This document shows, in pieces, positions 1 through 6,591 of a DNA stretch of 8,664 nt; position 1 is the first letter of the stretch; each line of letters opens with the position of its first letter. The DNA is from Thermoactinomycetaceae bacterium (GTDB taxonomy: Bacteria > Bacillota > Bacilli > Thermoactinomycetales > Thermoactinomycetaceae). The stretch lies in contig JANWJM010000112.1 in the NCBI GenBank assembly GCA_025449475.1, positions 1 through 8,664 of the forward strand, in the 5' to 3' direction. The notes below the pieces were generated by a model. That model did not search any database and was not told the DNA's origin. It saw only the letters and a program-made list of their open reading frames with translations. Both the position numbers and the translations under genes were made by a program.

Positions 1-705
1 CGGGGAGCCTATAAAAAGAAAGATGAACTTATTTCCATTTTTACACTTGGTCGCCAAGGAAGAGAAGCCCGTAAGAAAAAAGCAGAAAAAGAGACATTTG
101 AACATAAAATCTTGGATACCAGTGTCATTATTGATGGGCGGATCGCTGACATTTGTCAGACGGGCTTTTTGGAAGGGACCCTTGTGATTCCTAGTTTTGT
201 TTTAGAAGAACTTCAGCATATTGCTGACTCATCTGATGTGCTTAAAAGAAATCGGGGACGCAGGGGGTTAGATATTCTCAATAAAATTCAAAAAGAATTA
301 GATGTGAGAGTGCTTATTTATGAAGGCGACTTTGAAGAAGTGACCGAAGTGGATAGTAAGCTTGTAAAACTAGCGAAAGTATTGCAGGGGAAAGTGGTCA
401 CAAACGATTTCAATTTGAATAAAGTTTGTGAATTGCAAGGAGTGGATGTCCTGAACATCAACGACTTAGCAAATGCAGTTAAACCAGTTGTATTGCCCGG
501 TGAAGAGATCAATGTTCAAGTCATCAAAGATGGAAAAGAACATGGGCAGGGTGTTGCCTATCTTGATGATGGAACCATGATTGTGATCGAGGGTGGTCGT
601 GAATTTATTGGAGATCGTATCGATGTATTGGTAACGAGCGTGTTGCAAACATCTGCCGGAAGAATGATTTTTGCAAAACCTAAATTATTAGAGAAAGCTT
701 TGTGA
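1..705 (+). CDS. yacL: YacL-like PIN/TRAM domain protein, 5'-truncated
   Basis: The reading frame is open from the first base of the window, so the start lies upstream and 234 C-terminal residues are visible. Residues 1-35 are a very basic linker that in full-length YacL follows N-terminal membrane helices, which are not in this window. A PIN nuclease-like domain follows, beginning at KILDTSVIIDGR with acidic residues D39, D45 and D50 and a later VVTNDFNLN motif. Residues from about 167 to 232 form a TRAM domain, a probable RNA-binding beta barrel, with GQGVAYLDDGTMIVIE. The family is membrane-anchored and suspected to act on RNA, but its substrate is not established. It sits just upstream of ispD, as in Bacillus. 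A TTG at 112 could be mistaken for a start, but coding similarity clearly continues upstream of it. Confidence 0.9.
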   Translation, partial: RGAYKKKDELISIFTLGRQGREARKKKAEKETFEHKILDTSVIIDGRIADICQTGFLEGTLVIPSFVLEELQHIADSSDVLKRNRGRRGLDILNKIQKELDVRVLIYEGDFEEVTEVDSKLVKLAKVLQGKVVTNDFNLNKVCELQGVDVLNINDLANAVKPVVLPGEEINVQVIKDGKEHGQGVAYLDDGTMIVIEGGREFIGDRIDVLVTSVLQTSAGRMIFAKPKLLEKAL

Positions 706-746
706 TAAGATAACCCTGTATGATGTCGAAAGGGGAACTTACTTCA

Positions 747-1427
747 GTGAGTGTAGGTGTAGTCATACCTGCTGCAGGGCAAGGAAAGCGAATGGGAACC
801 AAGGAGAGCAAACAATTCTTATTGTTTCATCAGAAACCGATTTTTTTGCATACGATTGACGTGTTTGAGGGTCATCCGGAAGTTGATGAAATTGTTGTTG
901 TGGTGCGAGAAACCGAAATTGAACGGACGCAGCGATTGATCAAGGAACAAGGATTAAAAAAAGTAAGCAATATTGTTGCGGGTGGCCGGGAACGCCAAGA
1001 GAGCGTTTTTATGGGTTTAAAGGTATTGACCACGGATTTTGTTTTGGTTCATGATGCCGTTCGACCGTTTGTCACACAAGGAGCGATTACACGCTTAATT
1101 AAAGAGATTCAGGCACATGATGCAGCGATTCTCGCTGTTCCTATGAAGGATACAGTGAAAAAGGTAGATGGTGAAAGTTGCGTCATGGGAACTTTGGAAC
1201 GCAAACAACTGTGGTCTGTTCAGACCCCCCAAGGTTTCCGACGTGAACTTTTGATGGAAGCTCATATCCAAGCCGAGAAAGAGGATCATTTTGCGACGGA
1301 TGATTCAGCATTAGTCGAGAATTTGGGGATGAGTGTACGTGTGGTTGATGGTGAATATACCAATATCAAAATCACCACGCCGGAAGATTTAATCTTTGCA
1401 GAAGCGATTTACCAAATGAAAGGATAA
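747..1427 (+). CDS. ispD: 2-C-methyl-D-erythritol 4-phosphate cytidylyltransferase
   Basis: IspD joins CTP and MEP to give CDP-ME in the cytosolic MEP isoprenoid pathway. The sequence shows the nucleotide-binding loop PAAGQGKRMG near the N-terminus, then VLVHDAVRPF, the QTPQGF motif, TDDSALVE and the C-terminal NIKITTPEDL. I chose GTG at 747 (226 aa, starting MSVGVVIPAAG) because it lines up with Bacillus IspD starts. It is also preceded by an AAAGGGGAA ribosome binding site at 729-736. An upstream in-frame ATG at 720 would add nine residues (235 aa) but has no clear ribosome binding site. The next gene, ispF, encodes a later step of the same pathway and begins four bases after the stop. Identity is secure; only the start is uncertain. 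Confidence 0.93.
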   Translation: MSVGVVIPAAGQGKRMGTKESKQFLLFHQKPIFLHTIDVFEGHPEVDEIVVVVRETEIERTQRLIKEQGLKKVSNIVAGGRERQESVFMGLKVLTTDFVLVHDAVRPFVTQGAITRLIKEIQAHDAAILAVPMKDTVKKVDGESCVMGTLERKQLWSVQTPQGFRRELLMEAHIQAEKEDHFATDDSALVENLGMSVRVVDGEYTNIKITTPEDLIFAEAIYQMKG

Positions 1428-1431
1428 GGAA

Positions 1432-1929
1432 ATGATTCGGATTGGTCAAGGATTTGATATACATCAATTGGTAGAAGATCGCCCTCTGATCATTGGAGGG
1501 ATTCAAATTCCCTTTCATAAAGGTTTACTTGGACATTCCGATGCAGATGTGTTACTACATACCATTACGGATGCGGCTTTAGGAGCATTGGCTTTAGGGG
1601 ATATCGGAAAACATTTCCCAGATACGGATCCGAATTATAAAGATGCGAATAGTGCTAAGTTATTGCAACGGGCTTGGGAGATCGTCGTTGATCATGGTTA
1701 TGAACTTGGAAATTTAGATACAACCATAATTGCACAAAAGCCAAAGATGGCTCCATATATCCCTCGGATGAGGAGAAATATTGCTGAAATCTTAAACGCA
1801 GATGAGAGTCGAATCAGTATCAAAGCCACCACCATGGAAAAATTGGGACCGATTGGAGAACAAAAGGGAATTGCCGCCATTTCAGTGATATTATTGACAA
1901 AACGGACAAGTGACAAACCGCCGATTTGA
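1432..1929 (+). CDS. ispF: 2-C-methyl-D-erythritol 2,4-cyclodiphosphate synthase
   Basis: IspF cyclises CDP-ME 2-phosphate to MEcPP with release of CMP, working as a trimer with a divalent metal. The metal ligands correspond to D9 and H11 (in GQGFDIH) and H43 (in GHSDADVLLH). The active-site segment KATTMEKLGPIGEQKG is also intact. The length of 165 aa is slightly above the usual 156-160 because of a short C-terminal tail. The ATG is preceded by AAGGATAAGGA, which overlaps the ispD stop codon, so translation of the pair is probably coupled. The last codons double as the 5' arm of a hairpin that may end the transcript. In B. subtilis gltX follows; here a cysE T-box leader follows directly. Confidence 0.96.
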   Translation: MIRIGQGFDIHQLVEDRPLIIGGIQIPFHKGLLGHSDADVLLHTITDAALGALALGDIGKHFPDTDPNYKDANSAKLLQRAWEIVVDHGYELGNLDTTIIAQKPKMAPYIPRMRRNIAEILNADESRISIKATTMEKLGPIGEQKGIAAISVILLTKRTSDKPPI

Positions 1930-1945
1930 TCGGAGCGGTTTTGCA
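1915..1945 (+). terminator. Possible intrinsic terminator at the 3' end of ispF
   Basis: AAACCG then CCGAT (1915-1925) can pair with ATCGG (1929-1933) and CGGTTT (1936-1941). This gives 11 base pairs with a two-base AG bulge and a TTG loop. Only four T residues follow before G, so the U-tract is weak and termination may be partial. The 5' arm lies inside the ispF coding sequence, and the T run overlaps the -35 element of the next promoter. Confidence 0.5.
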
Positions 1946-1969
1946 ATTCAAGCTACTTTCTGTTATAAT
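1941..1969 (+). promoter_or_regulatory. Sigma-A promoter of the cysE-cysS leader
   Basis: TTGCAA (1941-1946) and a perfect TATAAT (1964-1969) are separated by exactly 17 bp. A TG one base upstream of the -10 makes it an extended -10 promoter. Transcription should start near 1975-1976, just ahead of the T-box leader. This promoter would let cysE and the genes after it be expressed independently of ispDF. Confidence 0.8.
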
Positions 1970-1975
1970 GCTGAA

Positions 1976-2259
1976 GGTAAATTTATTGGTTTGGCAAATG
2001 GGAAATATAATCAGTGGTGATGAGTGGGAGACTAGGATTTGATGAGGAATACAGAGAGGAGCTGGGTGGTGCAAAGCTTTTCCGAATCATATCTGAAATG
2101 CACCCATGAACCGACTTCTGAAATAGATGGTCTAAAGTAGGCAAGTCCGGAACCCACCGTTATGGGGATAAGCGGAATTTATTTGTTAAGAAATAAATTC
2201 AAACAGAGTGGAACCGCGAAAAATTCGTCTCTGTAGCTCATCGGCTACAGAGTTTTTTT
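1976..2259 (+). promoter_or_regulatory. T-box leader riboswitch, predicted tRNA-Cys specific
   Basis: The diagnostic T-box sequence GAGTGGAACCGCG lies at 2206-2218. The antiterminator pairs ACAGAG (2203-2208) with CTCTGT (2229-2234), leaves the seven-base bulge TGGAACC (2209-2215), and adds a short GCG/CG(T) helix. The UGGA within the bulge is complementary to an acceptor end with U73, the discriminator of bacterial tRNA-Cys. Stem I shows the conserved AGAGAG motif (2053-2058), a distal GGTGGTGCAAAGC segment (2066-2078), and GAAATGCACCC (2095-2105), where UGC (2099-2101) occupies the specifier position followed by A. A stem II-type segment with CCGTTA (2157-2162) is also present. Low tRNA-Cys charging should therefore raise cysE-cysS expression. 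The leader start is inferred from the promoter. Confidence 0.92.
2229..2259 (+). terminator. T-box leader terminator
   Basis: CTCTGTAGC (2229-2237) and GCTACAGAG (2244-2252) form a perfect 9-bp stem with a six-base loop, followed by seven T residues. The 5' arm CTCTGT is the same strand the antiterminator uses, so the two folds exclude each other, as in classic T-box control. Confidence 0.93.
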
Positions 2260-2292
2260 ATTTATAAAAATGAATAAAGGAGGCGAGCGAAA

Positions 2293-2994
2293 TTGTCTTT
2301 TTGGCGTAAACTAAAGGATATTCAAAAAACTCTCCAATCGGATATACAGGCAGTTTTTGATCGCGATCCAGCAGCGCGTAGTACACTAGAAGTGATTTTG
2401 ACATATTCGGGGCTGCATGCCATCTGGGCCCATCGGATTGCAAGAATCTTCTATCGTCTTCGTTGGTTTTTAATTGCGCGGGCGATCTCTCAAATCAGTC
2501 GCTTTTTTACGGGTATTGAAATTCATCCAGGAGCACGGATTGGGAAAGGTTGTTTTATCGATCATGGGATGGGGGTTGTTATTGGAGAAACCTGTGAAAT
2601 TGGTAACTACGTAACCATTTATCAAGGTGTTACCCTTGGAGGAACAGGGAAGGAAAAAGGAAAGAGACATCCCACCATCGAAGATCATGTGATGATTGCT
2701 TCAGGTGCAAAAGTGTTGGGATCGATTCGCGTGGGGCGGGCATCAAAGATTGGAGCTGGATCGGTTGTCTTGCGTGAAGTCCCTCCGAACTCAACCGTTG
2801 TCGGTGTTCCTGGACGCGTAGTGGTTCAGGATGGGGTGCGTGTTCAGACGGATTTAGATCAAGTCAACTTGCCCGATCCCGTAGCAGAAACCTTACAATC
2901 ACTCAAGAAGGAAATCAAGGAACTCCGCCGGGAAATCGAGCAATTAAAAGGTGGTCAAAAAGGACTGACAGTCGTGGAGCCAAAACAAGAATAG
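2293..2994 (+). CDS. cysE: Serine O-acetyltransferase
   Basis: CysE acetylates L-serine with acetyl-CoA, the first step of cysteine synthesis. The 233-aa protein is of the short Bacillus type: a helical N-terminal part (residues 1-75), a left-handed beta-helix of hexapeptide repeats (about 76-175), and a charged, probably coiled-coil tail (about 197-222). Conserved catalytic-type residues include D90 and H91 in FIDHG and H126 in GKRHPTIED, and the glycine-rich loop GVTLGGTG is present. The start is TTG, preceded by AAAGGAGG at 2277-2284 with a nine-base spacer. The gene ends in tandem TAG codons (2992-2997). It is the first gene after the T-box, so its transcription should follow tRNA-Cys charging. 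cysS starts 16 bases downstream. Confidence 0.96.
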   Translation: MSFWRKLKDIQKTLQSDIQAVFDRDPAARSTLEVILTYSGLHAIWAHRIARIFYRLRWFLIARAISQISRFFTGIEIHPGARIGKGCFIDHGMGVVIGETCEIGNYVTIYQGVTLGGTGKEKGKRHPTIEDHVMIASGAKVLGSIRVGRASKIGAGSVVLREVPPNSTVVGVPGRVVVQDGVRVQTDLDQVNLPDPVAETLQSLKKEIKELRREIEQLKGGQKGLTVVEPKQE

Positions 2995-3010
2995 TAGAGG
3001 TGACTTCAAG

Positions 3011-4462
3011 ATGATCGCAAAGCAAACACAACCGATATATGTCTATAACACATTAACAAGGCAAAAGGAGGAGATGATTCCCCAAGAGCCCCATAAAATC
3101 AAAATGTATGTCTGTGGACCGACTGTTTATAATTATATTCATATCGGAAATGCACGTGTTTTTGTGTTTTTTGATGTGGTTCGACGTTTTTTTCAGCATT
3201 TGGGATACAAAGTCACTTATGTACAAAATTTTACTGATATTGATGATCGATTAATCGAAGCCTCTCAACAAACGGGAATGTCGGTCAAAGAAATCGCTGA
3301 AAAGTATATCGAAGCTTATTTTGAGGATATGGATGCTCTTGGTGTAAAACGTGCCGATGTCCATCCGCGGGCAACCGAACATATTGATGAGATGATTGAA
3401 GCCATCCAAACATTGATGAAAAAAGGTTTTGCCTACGAACGGAACGGGGATGTTTATTTTCGAACCCTGAAAAAGAAAGACTATGGAAAACTTTCGAAGC
3501 AGCCACTGGATGAATTAAAGGCGGGTGCGAGAATCGAAGTCAATGAGGAAAAAGAGCATCCCCTTGATTTTGCTTTATGGAAAGCAGCCAAACCCGGTGA
3601 GATTAAATGGGACACCCCGTGGGGAATCCCTGGGCGCCCCGGCTGGCATATTGAATGTTCCATTATGGCTCGAAAGTATTTAGGGGATACACTTGATATT
3701 CACGCGGGTGGAGCCGATTTGTGTTTTCCTCATCATGAAAATGAGATTGCACAGAGTGAAGCATTAACGGGGAAACATTTTGTTCGATATTGGCTTCACA
3801 ATGGGTATATAAATATGAACAACAAAAAAATGTCCAAGTCGTTGGGAAATGTAAAACATGTCGTTGAATTGCGTCGAGAATATGAAAGTGCCGTCCTCCG
3901 ATACTTTCTCCTTTCTGCTCACTATCGTCAGCTTATTTCCTTTGACCGCGAAACCATGGAACAAGCCAAAGCAAGTGTAGAGAGAATTGAAACGGCTGTA
4001 TATAATTTAAAACATCGGCGAAAAGTTGCCAGAGCTGGCGATTGTGATCCAGCACTGCATCAAGAATTAACTGCTTTATCGCAAAAATTTGAGCAGGCCA
4101 TGCTCGACGATTTAAATACAGCCAATGCCATTAGTGTTTTATTTGATTCGGTTCGGCTTGCTAATGAATGGGTGGCGCGTCCGGTCGTATCCAAGGAATC
4201 GATCGATGAATTATTAAAGTGGTTCTCGCGATATGGTGAAGAAATTTTGGGTCTTGTAAAAGTGGAAGATGGCGATGCAACCCTCGATGTTCAAATTGAG
4301 AAGTTAATCAGAGAACGAGAGCAGGCAAGAGCAATCAAAGACTATCAGCGAGCCGATCAGATTCGTGATCAGCTCTTGGCAATGGGCGTCATTTTAGAAG
4401 ATACGCCGCAAGGTGTTCGATGGAGATGGAAACGTTCTACAAAATCGGATGATCAGAGATGA
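3011..4462 (+). CDS. cysS: Cysteinyl-tRNA synthetase
   Basis: CysRS is a class I synthetase that charges tRNA-Cys in the cytosol. The class signature appears as HIGN at residues 44-47, just after GPTVYNY, and KMSKS at 273-277. The zinc ligands expected for the family are visible: C35, C216 (IECSIMA), H241 and E245 (PHHENE). The C-terminal DALR-type region contains DDLNTANAISVLFD. At 483 aa it is slightly longer than Bacillus CysS (about 466) because of a short basic tail. ATG at 3011 has AGAGGTGA seven bases upstream. Being downstream of a tRNA-Cys T-box couples charging capacity to cysteine supply. The mrnC gene that follows cysS in B. subtilis is absent; rlmB comes next after nine bases. 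Confidence 0.97.
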   Translation: MIAKQTQPIYVYNTLTRQKEEMIPQEPHKIKMYVCGPTVYNYIHIGNARVFVFFDVVRRFFQHLGYKVTYVQNFTDIDDRLIEASQQTGMSVKEIAEKYIEAYFEDMDALGVKRADVHPRATEHIDEMIEAIQTLMKKGFAYERNGDVYFRTLKKKDYGKLSKQPLDELKAGARIEVNEEKEHPLDFALWKAAKPGEIKWDTPWGIPGRPGWHIECSIMARKYLGDTLDIHAGGADLCFPHHENEIAQSEALTGKHFVRYWLHNGYINMNNKKMSKSLGNVKHVVELRREYESAVLRYFLLSAHYRQLISFDRETMEQAKASVERIETAVYNLKHRRKVARAGDCDPALHQELTALSQKFEQAMLDDLNTANAISVLFDSVRLANEWVARPVVSKESIDELLKWFSRYGEEILGLVKVEDGDATLDVQIEKLIREREQARAIKDYQRADQIRDQLLAMGVILEDTPQGVRWRWKRSTKSDDQR

Positions 4463-4471
4463 GGATGAACA

Positions 4472-5215
4472 ATGAAGCTGGAATGGATCCAAGGAAAGAG
4501 GTCAGTAGAAGAAGCATTTCGAGCCAATCGGCAGATTCGAAAGGTCTATTTCGCCAATGGCATATCCCAAAAAAAGATTGAATTTCTCACCCAGCAAGCG
4601 ATGCTTAAAAATATACCTTGTTCATGGGTTCCCAGAGCCAAACTTGATCAACTCGCAAACCAAGGAAATCATCAAGGAATAATCGCTCAAGTAATCGCTT
4701 ATCAGTATGCATCGCTTGAGGATTGTTTTCAGAAAGCAGAGCTGAAAAAAGAACAGCCTTTCTTTCTGTTGCTCGATGGAATTGAAGATCCGCATAATTT
4801 CGGATCTATTTTGCGCACTGCTGAAGCTGCAGGGGTTCATGGCGTCATCATTCCAAAAAACCGTGCTGTTGGTTTAACGTCCATTGTCGCGAAAACGTCT
4901 GCCGGGGCGATTGAGTATGTACCGGTGGTGCGTGTCACCAATTTGAATCGAACAGTTGAACAGTTAAAAAAGAGGGGTCTCTGGGTGATCGGTAGTGATG
5001 GCGATGCACCACAGGAATACCAAGAGATCGATTATAACATGCCCTTAGCGCTTGTGATTGGGAATGAAGGGCGGGGAATCAGTCGATTGATGAAAGAAAA
5101 ATGTGATTTTCTGGTTCATTTGCCCATGAAAGGACGTATTTCTTCACTTAATGCATCAGTGGCGGCAGGAATACTCTTATATGAAGTAATGCGCAGCCGG
5201 AACGCCCATGTCTAA
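4472..5215 (+). CDS. rlmB: 23S rRNA (guanosine-2'-O)-methyltransferase, SpoU/TrmH family
   Basis: This SPOUT methyltransferase is predicted to 2'-O-methylate a guanosine of the 23S rRNA peptidyl-transferase region (G2251 in E. coli RlmB) using SAM. An N-terminal substrate-binding domain occupies residues 1-75. Then come the three SpoU motifs: LLDGIEDPHNFGSILRTAEA (100-119, N109 and R115), LALVIGNEGRGIS (192-204), and LPMKGRISSLNASVAAGI (217-234, N227). These residues form the knotted SAM site. The length of 247 aa is typical. The ATG follows GAGGATG. The 3' end overlaps the next gene by eight bases. Tight spacing to cysS suggests it is also under T-box control. A tRNA target cannot be excluded by sequence alone, but the gene context supports RlmB (B. 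subtilis yacO). Confidence 0.92.
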   Translation: MKLEWIQGKRSVEEAFRANRQIRKVYFANGISQKKIEFLTQQAMLKNIPCSWVPRAKLDQLANQGNHQGIIAQVIAYQYASLEDCFQKAELKKEQPFFLLLDGIEDPHNFGSILRTAEAAGVHGVIIPKNRAVGLTSIVAKTSAGAIEYVPVVRVTNLNRTVEQLKKRGLWVIGSDGDAPQEYQEIDYNMPLALVIGNEGRGISRLMKEKCDFLVHLPMKGRISSLNASVAAGILLYEVMRSRNAHV

Positions 5216-5726
5216 AGAACAACATGAATCCTGGCTCATTGTCGATGGATATAATGTGATCGGTACCAATTCTCCAACCAATTGGAATTCGACTGAGTTG
5301 GCAAATGAGCGTTTACGTTTGATTCATGATCTTTCGGAATATCAAGCAATTACCGGTCGAAAGGTTATTCTTGTGTTTGATGCTCATCGTTCATCAGGAT
5401 CGCAGGTAAAAACGGTGATAGAACAAGTGACCGTGATCTATACACAACATGGTGAAACTGCCGATGCGTGCATTGAACGATTGGTGCGAGATCATAAGTC
5501 CCCTCATCGCAGAATCTACGTAGCCACCTCGGATTATATGGAACAAAGGTTGGTGTTTGGACAGGGGGCATATCGCATTTCATCAAGGGAGTTAATCGAG
5601 GATATTCAATCTGTAAAAGGGAAAATAAGCAAACGAGTGACAAAAAACAGCAAAAAAAACTTGTTAGTTGATCGCTTATCTGCAGATATGAAGAAAAAAT
5701 TGGAAAAATGGAGGAGGAAAAAATAG
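5208..5726 (+). CDS. rae1: NYN/PIN-like ribosome-associated endoribonuclease Rae1 (YacP)
   Basis: The 172-aa protein has the NYN fold, a PIN relative. WLIVDGYNVIG carries the first acidic residue D13; VFDAH has D58; ETADACIE has E83 and D86; VATSDY has D109. These acidic positions form the presumed metal-dependent nuclease site. The C-terminal 35 residues are very basic and probably contact rRNA. In B. subtilis, Rae1 cuts mRNA in the ribosomal A site. The ATG at 5208 lies inside the end of rlmB (8-base overlap, ATGTCTAA) with no convincing ribosome binding site, so translational coupling to rlmB is likely. It is the last gene before a new promoter, and no terminator is evident after it. Confidence 0.9.
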   Translation: MSKEQHESWLIVDGYNVIGTNSPTNWNSTELANERLRLIHDLSEYQAITGRKVILVFDAHRSSGSQVKTVIEQVTVIYTQHGETADACIERLVRDHKSPHRRIYVATSDYMEQRLVFGQGAYRISSRELIEDIQSVKGKISKRVTKNSKKNLLVDRLSADMKKKLEKWRRKK

Positions 5727-5734
5727 GAGAAAAA

Positions 5735-5764
5735 TTGACCTTTTTAAATTAATTCAGATATAAT
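5735..5764 (+). promoter_or_regulatory. Sigma-A promoter of sigH
   Basis: TTGACC (5735-5740) and a perfect TATAAT (5759-5764) are 18 bp apart, in an AT-rich stretch just after rae1. Transcription should start near A5771, leaving about 160 nt of untranslated leader before sigH. In B. subtilis sigH is likewise read from a sigma-A promoter, where AbrB represses it. The AT-rich spacer is compatible with AbrB binding, but that cannot be shown here. Confidence 0.75.
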
Positions 5765-5793
5765 AGCGTTAATCTATCTAAGGATCTTTCACA

Positions 5794-5880
5794 GTGCTGA
5801 GTGTTTCATGGCAAATATTCCTATTTTTTGTATTAATTCCTGTGGGGTGTCTGTTCCCAAGAATCCTCCACCTGATATGA
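5794..5880 (+). CDS. Possible leader peptide upstream of sigH
   Basis: This is a speculative 28-codon frame starting at GTG, with AAGGAT (5780-5785) eight bases upstream and only about 10 nt from the predicted transcript start. The product would be strongly hydrophobic (WQIFLFFVLIPVGCLF) followed by a short basic end. Its stop codon falls in the loop of a hairpin that pairs with a possible sigH ribosome binding site. A second overlapping frame, ATG 5808 to TAA 5948 (46 codons), lacks a ribosome binding site but ends inside the sigH start region. I do not recognise either product. Either frame could be chance. Confidence 0.2.
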   Translation: MLSVSWQIFLFFVLIPVGCLFPRILHLI

Positions 5881-5895
5881 TAGTGGGTGGCAGGA
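5864..5895 (+). promoter_or_regulatory. Hairpin that may mask a sigH ribosome binding site
   Basis: TCCTCCACC (5864-5872) can pair with GGTGG (5886-5890) and AGGA (5892-5895), leaving C5891 bulged and a 13-base loop. The 3' arm covers most of AGGAGA (5892-5897), a Shine-Dalgarno-like sequence suited to the TTG start at 5908. The 5' arm can alternatively pair six bases with GTGGGG (5842-5847). This is seen only as complementarity; folding and function are inferred. Confidence 0.4.
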
Positions 5896-5934
5896 GAATA
5901 GAAGATATTGAGGTATATGGTCGGGGGGATGATT

Positions 5935-6591
5935 GTGAGTCTGAGTAATTCGACAGAGACCTATTATAAGACAACCGAATATGAGGAACTCGCCGATGAG
6001 GACCTTGTTGCTGGTGTTCGGATGGGCGATAGTGATGCCTTGGAATTTTTAATGAACAAGTATAAGAATTTCGTTCGAGCCAAAGCACGGTCGTATTTTC
6101 TAATCGGTGCTGATCATGAGGATATTGTACAGGAAGGAATGATAGGCCTCTATAAAGCGATTCGTGACTTTCGAGGAGACAAGCTTTCTTCATTTAAGGG
6201 GTTTGCTGAATTATGTATTACACGTCAGATCATTACCGCGATCAAGACAGCAACTCGACAAAAACATATCCCTCTAAACTCATATATTTCTTTAGATAAA
6301 CCACTCCATGATGAAGATTCAAATCGAACGCTCTGGGACAAGCTTACCGTTAATCTTTCCAATCCGGAAGACCATTATATTAGTCAAGAGGAATTTAATG
6401 ATATCGAGGATAAGATCTCTCAGATTTTGAGTGATCTTGAACGAAAGGTTCTAATGTTATATCTGGATGGTCGTTCCTATCAGGAAATTGCTGTCGATTT
6501 AAATCGGCATGTGAAGTCTATCGACAATGCCCTCCAGCGTGTGAAACGGAAATTAGAAAAATATCTAAAAGTAAGGGAAGTTTCTTTCTGA
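5935..6591 (+). CDS. sigH: RNA polymerase sigma-H factor (Spo0H)
   Basis: SigH is a sigma-70 family factor that directs transition-phase and early sporulation genes. Sigma region 2 spans roughly residues 42-115, with NFVRAKARSYFLIGADHEDI, QEGMIGLYKAIRDF and TRQIITAIKTATRQKH. Region 4 spans about 165-212, with SDLERKVLMLYLDGRSYQEI and the recognition helix area NRHVKSIDNALQRVKRK. Both are nearly identical to Bacillus SigH. GTG at 5935 gives 218 aa, the same length as B. subtilis SigH, and has a GGGGGG stretch six bases upstream that can pair with the anti-Shine-Dalgarno. In-frame alternatives are TTG 5908 (227 aa, AGGAGA upstream), ATG 5917 and ATG 5929. The conserved protein begins after all of them. 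Confidence 0.93.
   Translation: MSLSNSTETYYKTTEYEELADEDLVAGVRMGDSDALEFLMNKYKNFVRAKARSYFLIGADHEDIVQEGMIGLYKAIRDFRGDKLSSFKGFAELCITRQIITAIKTATRQKHIPLNSYISLDKPLHDEDSNRTLWDKLTVNLSNPEDHYISQEEFNDIEDKISQILSDLERKVLMLYLDGRSYQEIAVDLNRHVKSIDNALQRVKRKLEKYLKVREVSF

Noticed and set aside
2270..2314. 14-codon frame (ATG 2270) overlapping the cysE start, containing one Cys codon
   Set aside because: It lacks a ribosome binding site, and the AAAGGAGG inside it serves cysE. T-box control already explains regulation.
5789..6193. 134-codon open frame on the - strand across the sigH start
   Set aside because: It runs antisense to the well-conserved sigH coding sequence, has no recognisable domain, and is composed of the complement of conserved SigH codons.
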